Source: Microbacterium horticulturae (GTDB lineage: Bacteria; Actinomycetota; Actinomycetes; Actinomycetales; Microbacteriaceae). From it: 64,000 bases of DNA. The notes under the pieces were generated by a model. The model was not told the origin of the DNA. It saw only the letters and a program-made list of their open reading frames with translations, and searched no databases. A program made the translations under genes and the position numbers. Of the stretch, positions 1 to 15,482 are shown in pieces. The stretch lies in the NCBI RefSeq assembly GCF_029094505.1, contig NZ_CP119108.1, forward strand, positions 496,001 through 560,000. Direction: 5' to 3'. Within the stretch, counting starts at the first letter, position 1, and each line of letters opens with the position of its first letter.

Positions 1-1
1 C

Positions 2-223
2 GGCACGGTCGCCGATCACGAGTCGCGCACCGGCTGGTGGGGCCTGCTGCTGTGGCTGTCGCTGATCGCGGTGCGCGTGGGGATGGATGTCGCCGCCACC
101 GCGATCGGTGCCCGCGTGGCGACGACCGCCGGGGTGATCCTGTTGCTGCTGGCCGCGAACCGGGCCGCGCGCACCGCGATGATCGCCCATCGGGTCGAGC
201 GGCTGCGCCTCGTGGCGGCATGA
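2..223 (+). CDS. C-terminal part of an unidentified membrane protein (5' end outside the window)
   Basis: The open frame enters from the left edge and stops at TGA 221-223, so only the last 73 residues are visible. They contain a hydrophobic segment (WWGLLLWLSLIAV), a short polar turn, a second hydrophobic segment (VATTAGVILLLLAAN) and a basic, Arg-rich cytoplasmic-looking tail ending in RLRLVAA. This is typical of a small polytopic membrane protein. It lies 60 bases upstream of the sensor kinase on the same strand and could be co-transcribed with it, as membrane proteins often are with NarL-type systems. The family cannot be assigned from the fragment. Confidence 0.6.
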   Translation, partial: GTVADHESRTGWWGLLLWLSLIAVRVGMDVAATAIGARVATTAGVILLLLAANRAARTAMIAHRVERLRLVAA

Positions 224-283
224 GCCGCACCGCGTCAGGGCATGAGCCCGACTGCGTCACTCGAGATGCGTGAGGATGGAGTC

Positions 284-1447
284 ATGAACGCGCGTGGCGG
301 AGCGCTGTCGCTGGCCCTGAACCTCGTCGGCGCGGTGCTTGTCGCCTGGTGGCTGTTCGGGATCGCCCGTGACGATCTGGCCGGCTGGGCGGCGACCGTG
401 GCCGGCATCGCCGTGCTGGCCTGGGGTGCCCGGGCTGTCTGCGCCTTCGCCGGCGCGCCGCGTACGGCCGTCGTGCTGACCGCGCTGGCGGTCGCTGCGG
501 GCGCACTGGCGGCGGCGCCGACCGAGGGCACCTCGGTGATTCCTGCGGCGGTGTGTCTGCTCGCTCTCGTCGGCGATGAGAGGTGCTCGCCGCTGGCCGC
601 GGTCGGCGCGACGGTGGCTGCGATCGGCGTGGCGGCCGTCGGCGTCGTGCTCGCCCCGGTGGAGCTGCCGGTCGTGCTGACCATCTTCGGCGTGCTCGTG
701 ATCTGCTGTCTCGGAGGGCTCGGCCGGCGCCAGGCCCAGGTGGCTGCGACTCAGGCGCGCCTGCTGCACGAGCAGGAGGTCGCTGCGCGGGAGGAATCCG
801 GTCGGATCGCGATAGCCCGCGATCTCCACGACGTACTCGCCCACAGCCTGGGCGGTCTGGTCATCCAGCTCGACGCCGTCGACGCACTGTTGGAGGCGGG
901 GGATGCCGCGGCCGCCCGCTCGCGGGTCGTCTCGGCCCGTGACCTCGCCGCAGCAGGCCTCGACGAAGCGCGGCGTGCGGTCGGGGCGCTGCGCGAACCG
1001 CGCACTCCGAGTGAAGCGCCCGTGCCGCCAGAGCGGCTGGCGGCGGCCCTGGCCGAGCTCATGCGCACCCACGTGTCGCTCGGCGGGCAGGCGTCGTGGC
1101 AGGAGGCCGGGCGCGGTGCGACCGTTTCGACCGCCACCGCGGCCGCCCTGACGCACGCGCTGCAAGAGGCGCTGAGCAACGCGCGCCGGCATGCGCCGGG
1201 CACACCCGTCGACGCACAACTGCGCTGGAACGACGGGCAGGTGCGCCTGACGGTGCGCAACCCACTCGTCGCGGGGACGGTGGCCGGCGCCGGATATGGC
1301 ATCGTCGGGATGCGCGAGCGCTTCGCCGGGCTGCCCGCACCGGGCGGCGTGGACGCCGGCGCACACGACGGGATGTTCACCGTGACCGCATATGCCGAGG
1401 TGCCGCCCGCTTCTGAGGGCACGAGAGGGGAGCACGAGGATGGGTGA
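284..1447 (+). CDS. Two-component sensor histidine kinase (HisKA_3 type)
   Basis: Membrane sensor kinase of the NarX/DesK-like class, 387 residues. The first ~150 residues form about six hydrophobic segments with no extracellular domain, suggesting membrane-stress or ligand-in-membrane sensing. The dimerisation/phosphoacceptor box reads ARDLHDVLAHS with the phospho-accepting His at residue 182. The ATPase domain has an N-box (EALSNARRHA) and a G-box (GYGIVGMRER). An in-frame ATG at 242 exists, but the ATG at 284 has a GAGG ribosome site 8 bases upstream, so I start there. The 3' end overlaps the response regulator start by 8 bases, which implies translational coupling. The signal sensed is unknown. 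Confidence 0.9.
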   Translation: MNARGGALSLALNLVGAVLVAWWLFGIARDDLAGWAATVAGIAVLAWGARAVCAFAGAPRTAVVLTALAVAAGALAAAPTEGTSVIPAAVCLLALVGDERCSPLAAVGATVAAIGVAAVGVVLAPVELPVVLTIFGVLVICCLGGLGRRQAQVAATQARLLHEQEVAAREESGRIAIARDLHDVLAHSLGGLVIQLDAVDALLEAGDAAAARSRVVSARDLAAAGLDEARRAVGALREPRTPSEAPVPPERLAAALAELMRTHVSLGGQASWQEAGRGATVSTATAAALTHALQEALSNARRHAPGTPVDAQLRWNDGQVRLTVRNPLVAGTVAGAGYGIVGMRERFAGLPAPGGVDAGAHDGMFTVTAYAEVPPASEGTRGEHEDG

Positions 1448-2102
1448 CGGTCCGATCCGGGTGCTGGTCGCCGACGACCAGGCCATCGTGCGCGACGGAC
1501 TGGTCACGGTGCTCGGCCTGCTTCCGGATGTCGACGTCGTCGGCGCCGCGGCCGACGGCGAGGAAGCCGTCGCCCTCGCCGTATCGCAGAAGCCGGACGT
1601 CGTCCTGATGGACTTGCGGATGCCGCGCTTGGATGGTGCGGCCGCGACCGCGCGGATCGCCGCCGATGTGCCGACCGCCGCCGTCCTGGTGCTGACCACC
1701 TACGCCGACGATGTGTCGATCTCGGCGGCTCTTCGCACCGGCGCGAAGGGCTACCTGACGAAGGATGCCGGCCGGGCGGAACTCGCCGCCGCGGTGCGCG
1801 CCACGGCGGCCGGACAATCGACGTTCGGCGCAGACATCGGCGTCAAGGTCATCGGAGCCGTCACGGCGGCGGCTGCGGCATCCATCCCCGCCACGCCCTC
1901 CGCCGCGCTCGCACGCCGCTTTCCGCAGCTCACGCCGCGCGAGGCGGACGTGCTCGCGCTGATGGCGGACGGTCATGGAAACGCCGAGATCGCGGCAGCG
2001 TTGTTCATCGGGATGGCGACGGTGAAGACGCACGTGAACGCGATCTTCGCCAAGCTGAGTGTGCGTGATCGGGCGCAGGCCATCGCCCTCGTCCGCTCCT
2101 GA
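1440..2102 (+). CDS. NarL/FixJ-family response regulator
   Basis: DNA-binding partner of the preceding kinase, 220 residues. The receiver domain (residues ~6-120) shows the acidic pocket D12-D13, phosphoacceptor D58 (in VVLMDLRMP), T86 and K108, so all switch residues are present. The C-terminal LuxR-type helix-turn-helix begins at LTPREADVLALMADG and includes the recognition helix region MATVKTHVNAIFAKL. The ATG at 1440 lies inside the last codons of the kinase and is preceded by an AGGGGAGCACGAGG ribosome site. An upstream in-frame ATG at 1392 would sit deep in the kinase gene and is rejected. Target genes are not evident here. Confidence 0.92.
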   Translation: MGDGPIRVLVADDQAIVRDGLVTVLGLLPDVDVVGAAADGEEAVALAVSQKPDVVLMDLRMPRLDGAAATARIAADVPTAAVLVLTTYADDVSISAALRTGAKGYLTKDAGRAELAAAVRATAAGQSTFGADIGVKVIGAVTAAAAASIPATPSAALARRFPQLTPREADVLALMADGHGNAEIAAALFIGMATVKTHVNAIFAKLSVRDRAQAIALVRS

Positions 2103-2156
2103 TCGGGCCGGCGTCGGGGTTATACCGCAGGATCTGAACCTCGTCAAGAATCCGGC

Positions 2157-2185
2157 TGGACATGGCGCGTCGCAACGCCTATAGT
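2157..2185 (+). promoter_or_regulatory. Predicted vegetative promoter of rpoBC
   Basis: A -35 element TGGACA (2157-2162) and a -10 element TATAGT (2180-2185) are separated by exactly 17 bases. This is the best sigma-70-like promoter in the gap between the response regulator and rpoB. Transcription would start near 2192. Confidence 0.7.
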
Positions 2186-2438
2186 AGGTAGTTGCGCTCT
2201 GGTTCTCCCTGCCTTCATATGGTGGTCGGCGGGATCCGCGCGCCCGGAGGCTCCGCTCGACGCGTAAGCGGCGAGTGGAGTGGGCGCGTGGTAGGCCTGT
2301 GTGCCCCCGCTGGTTCCCGATGGACTCGACAGAGCATCCGATGGGCGGCGTTGCGAGGCGCGCAGGGTTCGGGGATGAGAGCGCGCCACCTGTCGACAAG
2401 GAACCGAAGCCCGCACCGGGCTCATGGAGGTTATCCCC
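2186..2438 (+). other. Long 5' leader of rpoB, no gene seen
   Basis: If the promoter at 2157-2185 is used, the rpoB mRNA has a leader of about 245 bases. I see no ORF with a credible ribosome site in it and no riboswitch that I recognise. rplJ/rplL, which often precede rpoB, are not here, so rpoBC is probably transcribed from its own promoter. Confidence 0.45.
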
Positions 2439-5933
<3,495 letters not shown>

Positions 5934-5977
5934 TCCGGCCCGGCCGATATCTAGAGAATTCCCACACAGGAGAAATA

Positions 5978-9853
<3,876 letters not shown>

Positions 9854-9862
9854 CGTACCCCG

Positions 9863-9898
9863 CTCGTTGAGCGCGGCGCCGCAGGCGCCGAGGCGAAA
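9863..9898. repeat. REP-like palindromic element fragment after rpoC
   Basis: Just after the rpoC stop codon the sequence reads CTCGTTGAGCG, then the small palindrome GGCGCCGCAGGCGCC, then AGGCGAAACG. The two flanks resemble the ends of the fuller palindrome at 32,624-32,698 (GGTCGTTGAGCGA and GAGTCGAA). I read it as a degenerate member of the same dispersed intergenic family. Confidence 0.45.
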
Positions 9899-9904
9899 CG
9901 CACA

Positions 9905-9936
9905 GGAAGGCCCCCGGCACGCGCCGGGGGCCTTCC
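9905..9936 (+). terminator. Rho-independent terminator of rpoBC
   Basis: A perfect 14-bp stem (9905-9918 with 9923-9936, GGAAGGCCCCCGGC paired with its complement) closes a four-base loop and is followed by TCGTTTT. It is about 50 bases after the rpoC stop and is one of the clearest terminators in the window. Confidence 0.9.
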
Positions 9937-9983
9937 TCGTTTTCGGCCCGCCGCCGCGTAGCGTGGAGGCGGGGGAGGGAACG

Positions 9984-10592
9984 ATGATCGGGGGACGCAA
10001 CGGCTGGATCGCCTGGCCGGTCGGTATCGTCTGCGTCGGCGTGGTGGGCGGACTCGTCTGGCTGGCCGCGCCGGGCGTGCCGTCGGCCGTGCAGTTCGCG
10101 GGCGATGTGCTGCGCTCGGGGAGCGCGCAGCTCGAAGAGCCGGCGCATTCGCCCGATCCGGTCGTCACGCTCGCGGCGGGCGACGACTGCCGTGAGCTGT
10201 ACCCCAGCGACCTCTGGACGGAGCTGACGTGGGCTCGCGACCGGGTCCTCAGCCAGTCGCAAGACGCGCCGAGCACCTCGGCGGAGTCGGTGCGCGACGC
10301 CCTCTCGCCCGACGTTCTGATGACCTGTGCCTGGCGCACAGGTGATGGCCAGACCGTCACGACGACGCTGTCGCGGGTGGATGCCGCCGCCGCCGCGATC
10401 GCGCGCGACGCGTTCACCGGCGCGGGGTTCGCCTGCGCTCCGCTGGCCGCGGGCGTGCGGTGCACGCACAGCACCGGCACCTTCGACGAGGACGACATCG
10501 TCGCCGGCGACCTCTGGCTCGTCACCACCGAGGACGGGTGGCACCCCGAGGGCTACACCGACCGACTCGTGCAGCACCTCTGGCCGCAGTAG
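9984..10592 (+). CDS. Membrane-anchored four-cysteine extracytoplasmic protein, unknown function
   Basis: A 202-residue protein with one N-terminal hydrophobic segment (residues ~9-29), so the rest is probably outside the membrane. The exported part has exactly four cysteines: C69 (DDCRELY), C115 (MTCAW), C151 and C160. It ends with HPEGYTDRLVQHLW. The same cysteine order, the C-x-W motif, the nine-residue spacing of the last pair and the PEGYT ending occur in the lipoprotein encoded at 13,753-14,334, so the two are paralogues. The ATG at 9984 has a GGGAGGG site; a TAGCGT -10-like element lies at 9959-9964. I do not recognise the family. Confidence 0.75.
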   Translation: MIGGRNGWIAWPVGIVCVGVVGGLVWLAAPGVPSAVQFAGDVLRSGSAQLEEPAHSPDPVVTLAAGDDCRELYPSDLWTELTWARDRVLSQSQDAPSTSAESVRDALSPDVLMTCAWRTGDGQTVTTTLSRVDAAAAAIARDAFTGAGFACAPLAAGVRCTHSTGTFDEDDIVAGDLWLVTTEDGWHPEGYTDRLVQHLWPQ

Positions 10593-10928
10593 CAGGGCTC
10601 GAGGCTTCATGGCCGTGTCGAGGCATCGCGCGTCTCGCGGCGTCCGCACCTCTCGCGGCATCCGCAGTGTCGCGGCATCCCTCTCCCCGGCATCCGGGGC
10701 CCGGCATCCCGCGGCCCCGGCCTCCCGCGGCCCGGCCTCGGTGTGTGTGAACAGGAAGTTCAATGAGCTTTTCGGGTGGGTCGTCATGGTCCCGACACGC
10801 GCTCATCCGCCCGTCGGCCCGACCACACGCGCTCATCCGTGGGCCCGACCACGCGCGCTCATCCACCCGTCGGCCCGACCACAGGCGCCCGACCACGCCC
10901 GGCCCGGCCACCCATCCGTCCCGGCAAC
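10593..10928. repeat. Gene-free region with clustered GCGGCATCC motifs and a degenerate tandem repeat
   Basis: This gap lies between two convergent genes. Positions ~10,627-10,745 hold many CGGCATCC-type copies and short C/G-rich palindromes. Positions ~10,791-10,906 hold about four or five degenerate units beginning CGACCACACGCGCTCATCC and ending GTCGGCC, roughly 25-30 bases each. Open frames run through it, but they have low-complexity translations and no ribosome sites, so I call no gene. No clear terminator was found for either flanking gene. Confidence 0.6.
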
Positions 10929-12416
10929 TCACCGCTTCGGGCCGGGCACCTCCCACGTGTGCACGGGCGCGTTAGCGTTCATGCCCTCCATGTAGAGCTT
11001 CAGCATCTCGGCCAGGGCCGCCTCGCGGTCGAGGCCCCGGTCTTCGAACGCATGCACGGCAGCCACCTGCCACGACGCCCCGTTGACGCGTTCCCGGCAG
11101 CGCTCCTCGATGATCGACAGATACCGGTCGCGGACGGCGGCCGAGACATCCCACCGCTCCAGTCCCTCGTGCGCGAGCGGAAGCAACCGGCGCAGCACGA
11201 GCTCGTCCCACGGCACCGCCCCGATGCCCGGCCAGTAGAACGTCGACTCCACACCGCGCCGCGCGCCTTCGGCGAAGTTCGCACGGGCGGCGTCGAAGCT
11301 CATCTTCGTCCACATCGGGCGGTCCTGCTCGGCGAGCATGCGCACCACCCCGTAGTAGAACGCCGCGTTGGCCATGATGTCGGCGACGGTGGGGCCCGCG
11401 GGCAGCACGCGGTTCTCGACGCGCAGGTGCGGCGTGCCGTCGACGACGTCGTACACCGGGCGGTTCCACCGGTAGACGGTGCCGTTGTGCAGTCGCAGCT
11501 CTTGCAGCAGGGGAGCACGCCCGGCGCGCAGTTCGGCCTCGGGGTCTTCATCGGTTGTCTCGGGCAGCAGCGCGGGGAAGTAGCGCACGTTCTCCTCGAA
11601 CAGGTCGAAGATGCTCGTCACCCACCGCTCACCGAAGAAGACGGGCGGACGCACCCCCTGATTGCGCAGCTCGGGCGAGCGCGTGTCGGTGGCCTGCAGG
11701 AACAGTTCGGTGCGGGTCTCGGCCCACAGCTGCTTTCCGAACAGATACGGCGAGTTCGCGCCCAGCGCGAGTTGCGGGCCGGCGAGGATCTGTGCGGCGT
11801 TCCAGTGCGCGGCGAACGACGACGGCGCCACCTGCAGGTGCAGCTGCACCGACGTGCACGCCGACTCGGGCGCGATCGTCGGCGAGTACATGCGCAGCGA
11901 CTCGGTGCCCACGATGTTCAACTCGAGGTCTTCGCGGCGCGCGGCGAAGATCGCCTCGTCGAGGGCGGCGTAGCGCGGATTGGCGCTCATCCACTCGCCC
12001 TCCAGCTGCTCAGCGCGAAGGGTGGGGAGGATGCCGACCATCACGATCCGCGCACCTGCTTCGCGCGCCCGCTCGTCGGCGCGGTCCATCGACCAGCGCA
12101 GAAGCTCTTCGAGGTCGATAGCAGAGTCGCCGGGCAGGGGGCGCGGCGGCACGTTGAGCTCGATGTTGTAGCGACCCAGCTCGGTCTGGAAAGCGGGATC
12201 TGCGATGGCCCCGAGCACCTCGGCGTTCGCCATCTTCGGCTGGCCCTCGTCGTCGACGAGGTTGAGCTCGATCTCGAGTCCCGTGAGCGGTCGCTCCAGC
12301 TCGAAGACCTGCTCGCGCAGCATCTGCTCGAACACGTCGAGGCACCGCTGCACCTTGGCGCGGTACGCGGTGCGCTGCTCGCGCGTGAATTCGAGCGAGG
12401 AGATGTCGTCTCCCAT
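10929..12416 (-). CDS. Glutamate-cysteine ligase family protein
   Basis: Predicted ATP-dependent carboxylate-amine ligase of the glutamate-cysteine ligase family, 495 residues. The N-terminal core motif LTGLEIELNLVD is followed by YNIELNVPPR, which match the substrate/metal-binding strands of the family. Further conserved stretches are LQVAPSSFAAHWNAAQ and LRVENRVLPAGPTVAD. In actinobacteria such enzymes make gamma-glutamylcysteine, used for example for ergothioneine; the exact product here is not shown by the sequence. I start at the ATG at 12,416; an in-frame ATG at 12,428 would add four residues, and neither has a strong ribosome site. It is divergent from the M20 amidohydrolase gene 69 bases away. 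Confidence 0.8.
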   Translation of the reverse strand: MGDDISSLEFTREQRTAYRAKVQRCLDVFEQMLREQVFELERPLTGLEIELNLVDDEGQPKMANAEVLGAIADPAFQTELGRYNIELNVPPRPLPGDSAIDLEELLRWSMDRADERAREAGARIVMVGILPTLRAEQLEGEWMSANPRYAALDEAIFAARREDLELNIVGTESLRMYSPTIAPESACTSVQLHLQVAPSSFAAHWNAAQILAGPQLALGANSPYLFGKQLWAETRTELFLQATDTRSPELRNQGVRPPVFFGERWVTSIFDLFEENVRYFPALLPETTDEDPEAELRAGRAPLLQELRLHNGTVYRWNRPVYDVVDGTPHLRVENRVLPAGPTVADIMANAAFYYGVVRMLAEQDRPMWTKMSFDAARANFAEGARRGVESTFYWPGIGAVPWDELVLRRLLPLAHEGLERWDVSAAVRDRYLSIIEERCRERVNGASWQVAAVHAFEDRGLDREAALAEMLKLYMEGMNANAPVHTWEVPGPKR

Positions 12417-12485
12417 GGCGAAGAGCATGGCACATCCCGGCCGCGCTGTCGCGTCTACGCTGGGACGACGAAGGGAGAGACGACA

Positions 12486-13715
12486 GTGGATGACGCATCC
12501 GACGAGCCCGCGCCGGCACCGGCGGGCACGGCAGACCCGGGCGCGGGGCGCGGCCCGGACTGGCTCGACACCGCGTTGCGTGCCGAGCTGCCACGGCTCG
12601 TGCGCCTGCGGCGACACCTGCACGCGCATCCCGAGCTCTCCTGGCAGGAGAACGCGACGACCGCGCTGCTGCACGACGTTCTGGCCGCCGCGGGCATCCC
12701 CGCGCAGGTGCTGCCCGGCGGCACCGGCTTGGTCGCCGAGATCGACGGCGGCGCGCCCGGCCCGGTCATCGGCCTGCGCGCCGACATCGACGCCCTGCCG
12801 GTGACCGAGGGCAGCGGCCTGCCGTTCGCCTCGACCGTGGCCGGCGTCGCGCACGCCTGCGGGCACGACGTGCACACGACGGTGCTCGTGGGCACGGCGC
12901 TCGCCCTGCACGCGGCCCCGGTGTTCGTCGGGCGGGTGCGACTGCTGTTTCAGCCCGCCGAGGAGAGGATGCCCGGCGGGTCGCACCAGCTCGTGGCCTC
13001 GGGCGCGCTCGACGGCGTCGGCCGTCTGTTCGCCCTGCACTGTGATCCGCGGGTCCCCGTGGGTCAGGTGGGTCTGCGCGTGGGGCCGATCACCTCGGCA
13101 TGCGACATGATCGAGCTCGAGGTCACCGGGCCCGGCGGGCACACATCGCGTCCGCATTTGACGGTGGACGTCGTGGGAGCCCTCGCCACGGTCGCGACGC
13201 GGCTGCCGCTGCTCGTGAACCGGCGACTGGATCCCCGATCAGGCGCGGTGCTGGTGTGGGGCGCGATCCAGGCGGGCGCGGCATCCAATGTCATTCCGCG
13301 GCAGGGGACGCTCGGCGGCACGCTGCGCGTCATGGACCGCGCCGCGTGGGAGCTCGCCGAGCCCGTCGTCACCGAGCTCGTCGAGCAGCTGCTCGCGCCC
13401 AGCGGCGCCGAGCATCGGCTCACCTACATCCGCGGCGTGCCGCCGGTGGTCAACGACACCGCATCCGTCGCGCTGCTGCAGAGCGCCGTGACGGCCGGCA
13501 TCGGCACGGACGCGGTCGTCGAGGCCGAGCAGTCGGCAGGCGCCGAAGACTTCGCCGTGCTGCTCGATCACGCGCCCGGGGCGCTCGCTCGCCTGGGCGT
13601 ATGGGACGGCCTCGAGCCCCAGGTCGACCTGCACTCCTCGGCCTTCCGCGCCGATGAACGGGCGATCCCGGTCGGTGTGCGTACGCTCGTGCACACCGTG
13701 CTGGCCGCAGGCTGA
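12486..13715 (+). CDS. M20-family metallo-amidohydrolase (hippurate/IAA-amino acid hydrolase type)
   Basis: Cytoplasmic zinc or manganese hydrolase of N-acyl amino acids or related amides, 409 residues. Metal ligands are visible in HACGHDVHTT and in PAEE, with further family motifs in LHCDP and GPGGHTSRPH (lid-domain histidine). The C-terminal motif AEQSAGAEDFAVLL is also typical. The GTG at 12,486 has a GGGAGA site about eight bases upstream; a TACGCT -10-like element lies some 30 bases ahead. The open frame continues far upstream in the antisense of the neighbouring ligase, but that part is a shadow. Substrate is unknown. Its divergence from a glutamate-cysteine ligase may or may not be meaningful. 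Confidence 0.88.
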   Translation: MDDASDEPAPAPAGTADPGAGRGPDWLDTALRAELPRLVRLRRHLHAHPELSWQENATTALLHDVLAAAGIPAQVLPGGTGLVAEIDGGAPGPVIGLRADIDALPVTEGSGLPFASTVAGVAHACGHDVHTTVLVGTALALHAAPVFVGRVRLLFQPAEERMPGGSHQLVASGALDGVGRLFALHCDPRVPVGQVGLRVGPITSACDMIELEVTGPGGHTSRPHLTVDVVGALATVATRLPLLVNRRLDPRSGAVLVWGAIQAGAASNVIPRQGTLGGTLRVMDRAAWELAEPVVTELVEQLLAPSGAEHRLTYIRGVPPVVNDTASVALLQSAVTAGIGTDAVVEAEQSAGAEDFAVLLDHAPGALARLGVWDGLEPQVDLHSSAFRADERAIPVGVRTLVHTVLAAG

Positions 13716-13752
13716 GGCGCCGTCGGCGCAGAACTCCGCCCTGCGCGCCCCG

Positions 13753-14334
13753 TCACCCGAAGACATGCGCGACGACGCTCGAGGTGTACCCCTCCGGGGC
13801 GAGGTTCGAGTACTGCGTGTCGATCATGACCCCGTCGCGCCAGAACATCGTGCGTCCATCGGTGACGGGGTACTGCTTGTTCTGCCAGGTGCGTTCGCAG
13901 CGTGTGCCCTCGTCGGGCGTGTAGCACGTCGCGCCTTTGTCGCGGAAGGCGTTCATCGCGTCGAGCGCGGGCCCGCGGTTCATGTGAGAGATCGTCGTGG
14001 TCAGATTCGTCGTGTCGGCGCTGGGCGAGCCCCACACGCAGATGAGCGAACCGTCGGACTGCACGCCGGTCGGCGCGAACGCCTTGTCGTTGAGCGGCTG
14101 GTCCTGCAGCTGAGCGAGCACCGCGGCCGACACGATGGCGCGACAGTCGGTGGGCAGCGCCACGGCAGGAGCGACGGTGGCCGTGGGTGTCGGGCCGGGG
14201 GTGGCGGTCTGCTCGGCGACCGCCGACGATGTCGCCGCGGACGTCTCGGGCGCCGGATCGGGGGCGCACGCCGTGAGCGCCGTGAGCAGGAGGAGGGATG
14301 CCGCGACCGCGGCCGCAGAGGGGATCCGGCGCAT
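13753..14334 (-). CDS. Four-cysteine lipoprotein, unknown function
   Basis: A 193-residue predicted lipoprotein: basic start MRRIPS, hydrophobic core, lipobox LTAC with lipidated C23, then a Thr/Ala/Pro-rich linker to residue ~60. The folded part has four cysteines: C64 (PTDCRAI), C99 (ICVWG), C137 and C146. It ends with APEGYTSSVVAHVFG. Order and spacing match the protein at 9984-10,592 (nine residues between the last two cysteines in both), so they are paralogues about 3 kb apart in opposite orientation. Two disulfides seem likely. The family is not recognised. It converges on the M20 gene with only 37 bases between stops. Confidence 0.78.
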   Translation of the reverse strand: MRRIPSAAAVAASLLLLTALTACAPDPAPETSAATSSAVAEQTATPGPTPTATVAPAVALPTDCRAIVSAAVLAQLQDQPLNDKAFAPTGVQSDGSLICVWGSPSADTTNLTTTISHMNRGPALDAMNAFRDKGATCYTPDEGTRCERTWQNKQYPVTDGRTMFWRDGVMIDTQYSNLAPEGYTSSVVAHVFG

Positions 14335-14461
14335 CCCCTCACTGTAGAAGGAGCGGCCCCGCCGTCCCGTCCGACACGCGTCGGCACGCCTCCGCGACGC
14401 CCGCGGAGCCCGGCGGTACCCTCGCAGAGTGGGGACCGTCCCCGTGTGAGGAGTCCTGCTG

Positions 14462-15478
14462 ATGAGTGATCCCCAGGAGCCCGTCGGCGAGCCGATCGAG
14501 GAGTCGACATCCGTCGACGACGTCGTGGGCCGGGCGCACGAGGGCCTCGCCGAAGCCGAAGCCGCCGGACGCGATGCGACCGACGAGTCCGCGGCCGCGG
14601 CATCCACCCCTCCCGCCGACGAACCCGCAGCCGCCGCGTCTGGCGAACCCGATGACGCCGCGGCTGCCGAACCCGACGGAGCCGCAGCATCTGCCGAACC
14701 CGACGTCGTCACAGCCGCATCCGCCGACGCCGACGAGCCCGTCTTCTCGACGCCGGCACTGAACGAGGTGCACGGCACGTACGGCGAGAACGCCGATGCC
14801 GCCGCCACCGAGGCGTACGACGCGTCACGCCCGGCTCCCGCCACCGATGCGTACCCGGCCGAAGCCGGTGCCGGCGCGGCGGCCGCGGCATCCATCGCCG
14901 AACCGGCGGCTCCGCAGCCGATCTTCGTGCAGGCGCCCGAAGAGCCGCACCCGCGCGGCAATCGCGGTGCGGCCGGCGGAATCGGCCTCATCGCGGCCGT
15001 CTGCTTCGCCGTGCTGTACCTCGCGTCGGGCCTGGTCATCGGCCTGGTCGACGGCAGCATCACGAACGACGGCCTGACCGACTGGCTGGTCGACGCGCTC
15101 TCGTCGTGGGCCCTGTGGGTGCCCACGATCGTGTTCTTCATCGCGTTCTGGCTGCTGGGCGCGATCATCAACCGCGGCCGCTGGGGCGCGTGGGTGATCA
15201 TCGGTCTGCTCGTGGGCGTCGCGGCCTGGGGCGGGCATCTGCTCGGTCAGCTGTTCGAGGCGCCGTTCTGGAACGTCACCGCGTCGGAGGGCGCCGATAT
15301 CGTCAACCAGCAGCTGTTCGCGCCGCTCGCGATCGCCGCCTTCATCATCGGCCGTGAGCTGACGATCTGGTTCGGTGCATGGGTCGCCGCGCGCGGCAGG
15401 CGCGTCACGGCGCTCAACGTCGAGGCGCGCCGTGAATACGAGCGCACGCTCGAGGCGGGCCCGCAGCTGGCACGCTGA
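14462..15478 (+). CDS. Four-helix membrane protein with acidic Ala/Pro-rich N-terminal domain
   Basis: A 338-residue protein. Residues 1 to ~170 are low-complexity, rich in Ala, Glu, Asp and Pro and without hydrophobic stretches, so probably disordered and cytoplasmic. From ~175 there are four predicted membrane helices (starting AAGGIGLIAAVCFAVLYLA), then a short basic C-terminus (ARREYERTLEAGPQLAR). The ATG at 14,462 has GAGGAG about ten bases upstream. A TACCCT -10-like element lies near 14,416. The next membrane protein gene starts four bases after its stop, so they form an operon. I do not recognise a family with known function. Confidence 0.75.
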   Translation: MSDPQEPVGEPIEESTSVDDVVGRAHEGLAEAEAAGRDATDESAAAASTPPADEPAAAASGEPDDAAAAEPDGAAASAEPDVVTAASADADEPVFSTPALNEVHGTYGENADAAATEAYDASRPAPATDAYPAEAGAGAAAAASIAEPAAPQPIFVQAPEEPHPRGNRGAAGGIGLIAAVCFAVLYLASGLVIGLVDGSITNDGLTDWLVDALSSWALWVPTIVFFIAFWLLGAIINRGRWGAWVIIGLLVGVAAWGGHLLGQLFEAPFWNVTASEGADIVNQQLFAPLAIAAFIIGRELTIWFGAWVAARGRRVTALNVEARREYERTLEAGPQLAR

Positions 15479-15482
15479 TCAC

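Noticed and set aside
2186..2438. Short ORFs in the rpoB leader
   Set aside because: No ribosome sites and no conserved-looking product.
10776..12485. Upstream extension of the M20 reading frame through the repeat region and antisense to the ligase
   Set aside because: The extension has no domain content, and GTG 12,486 with a ribosome site gives the normal family length.
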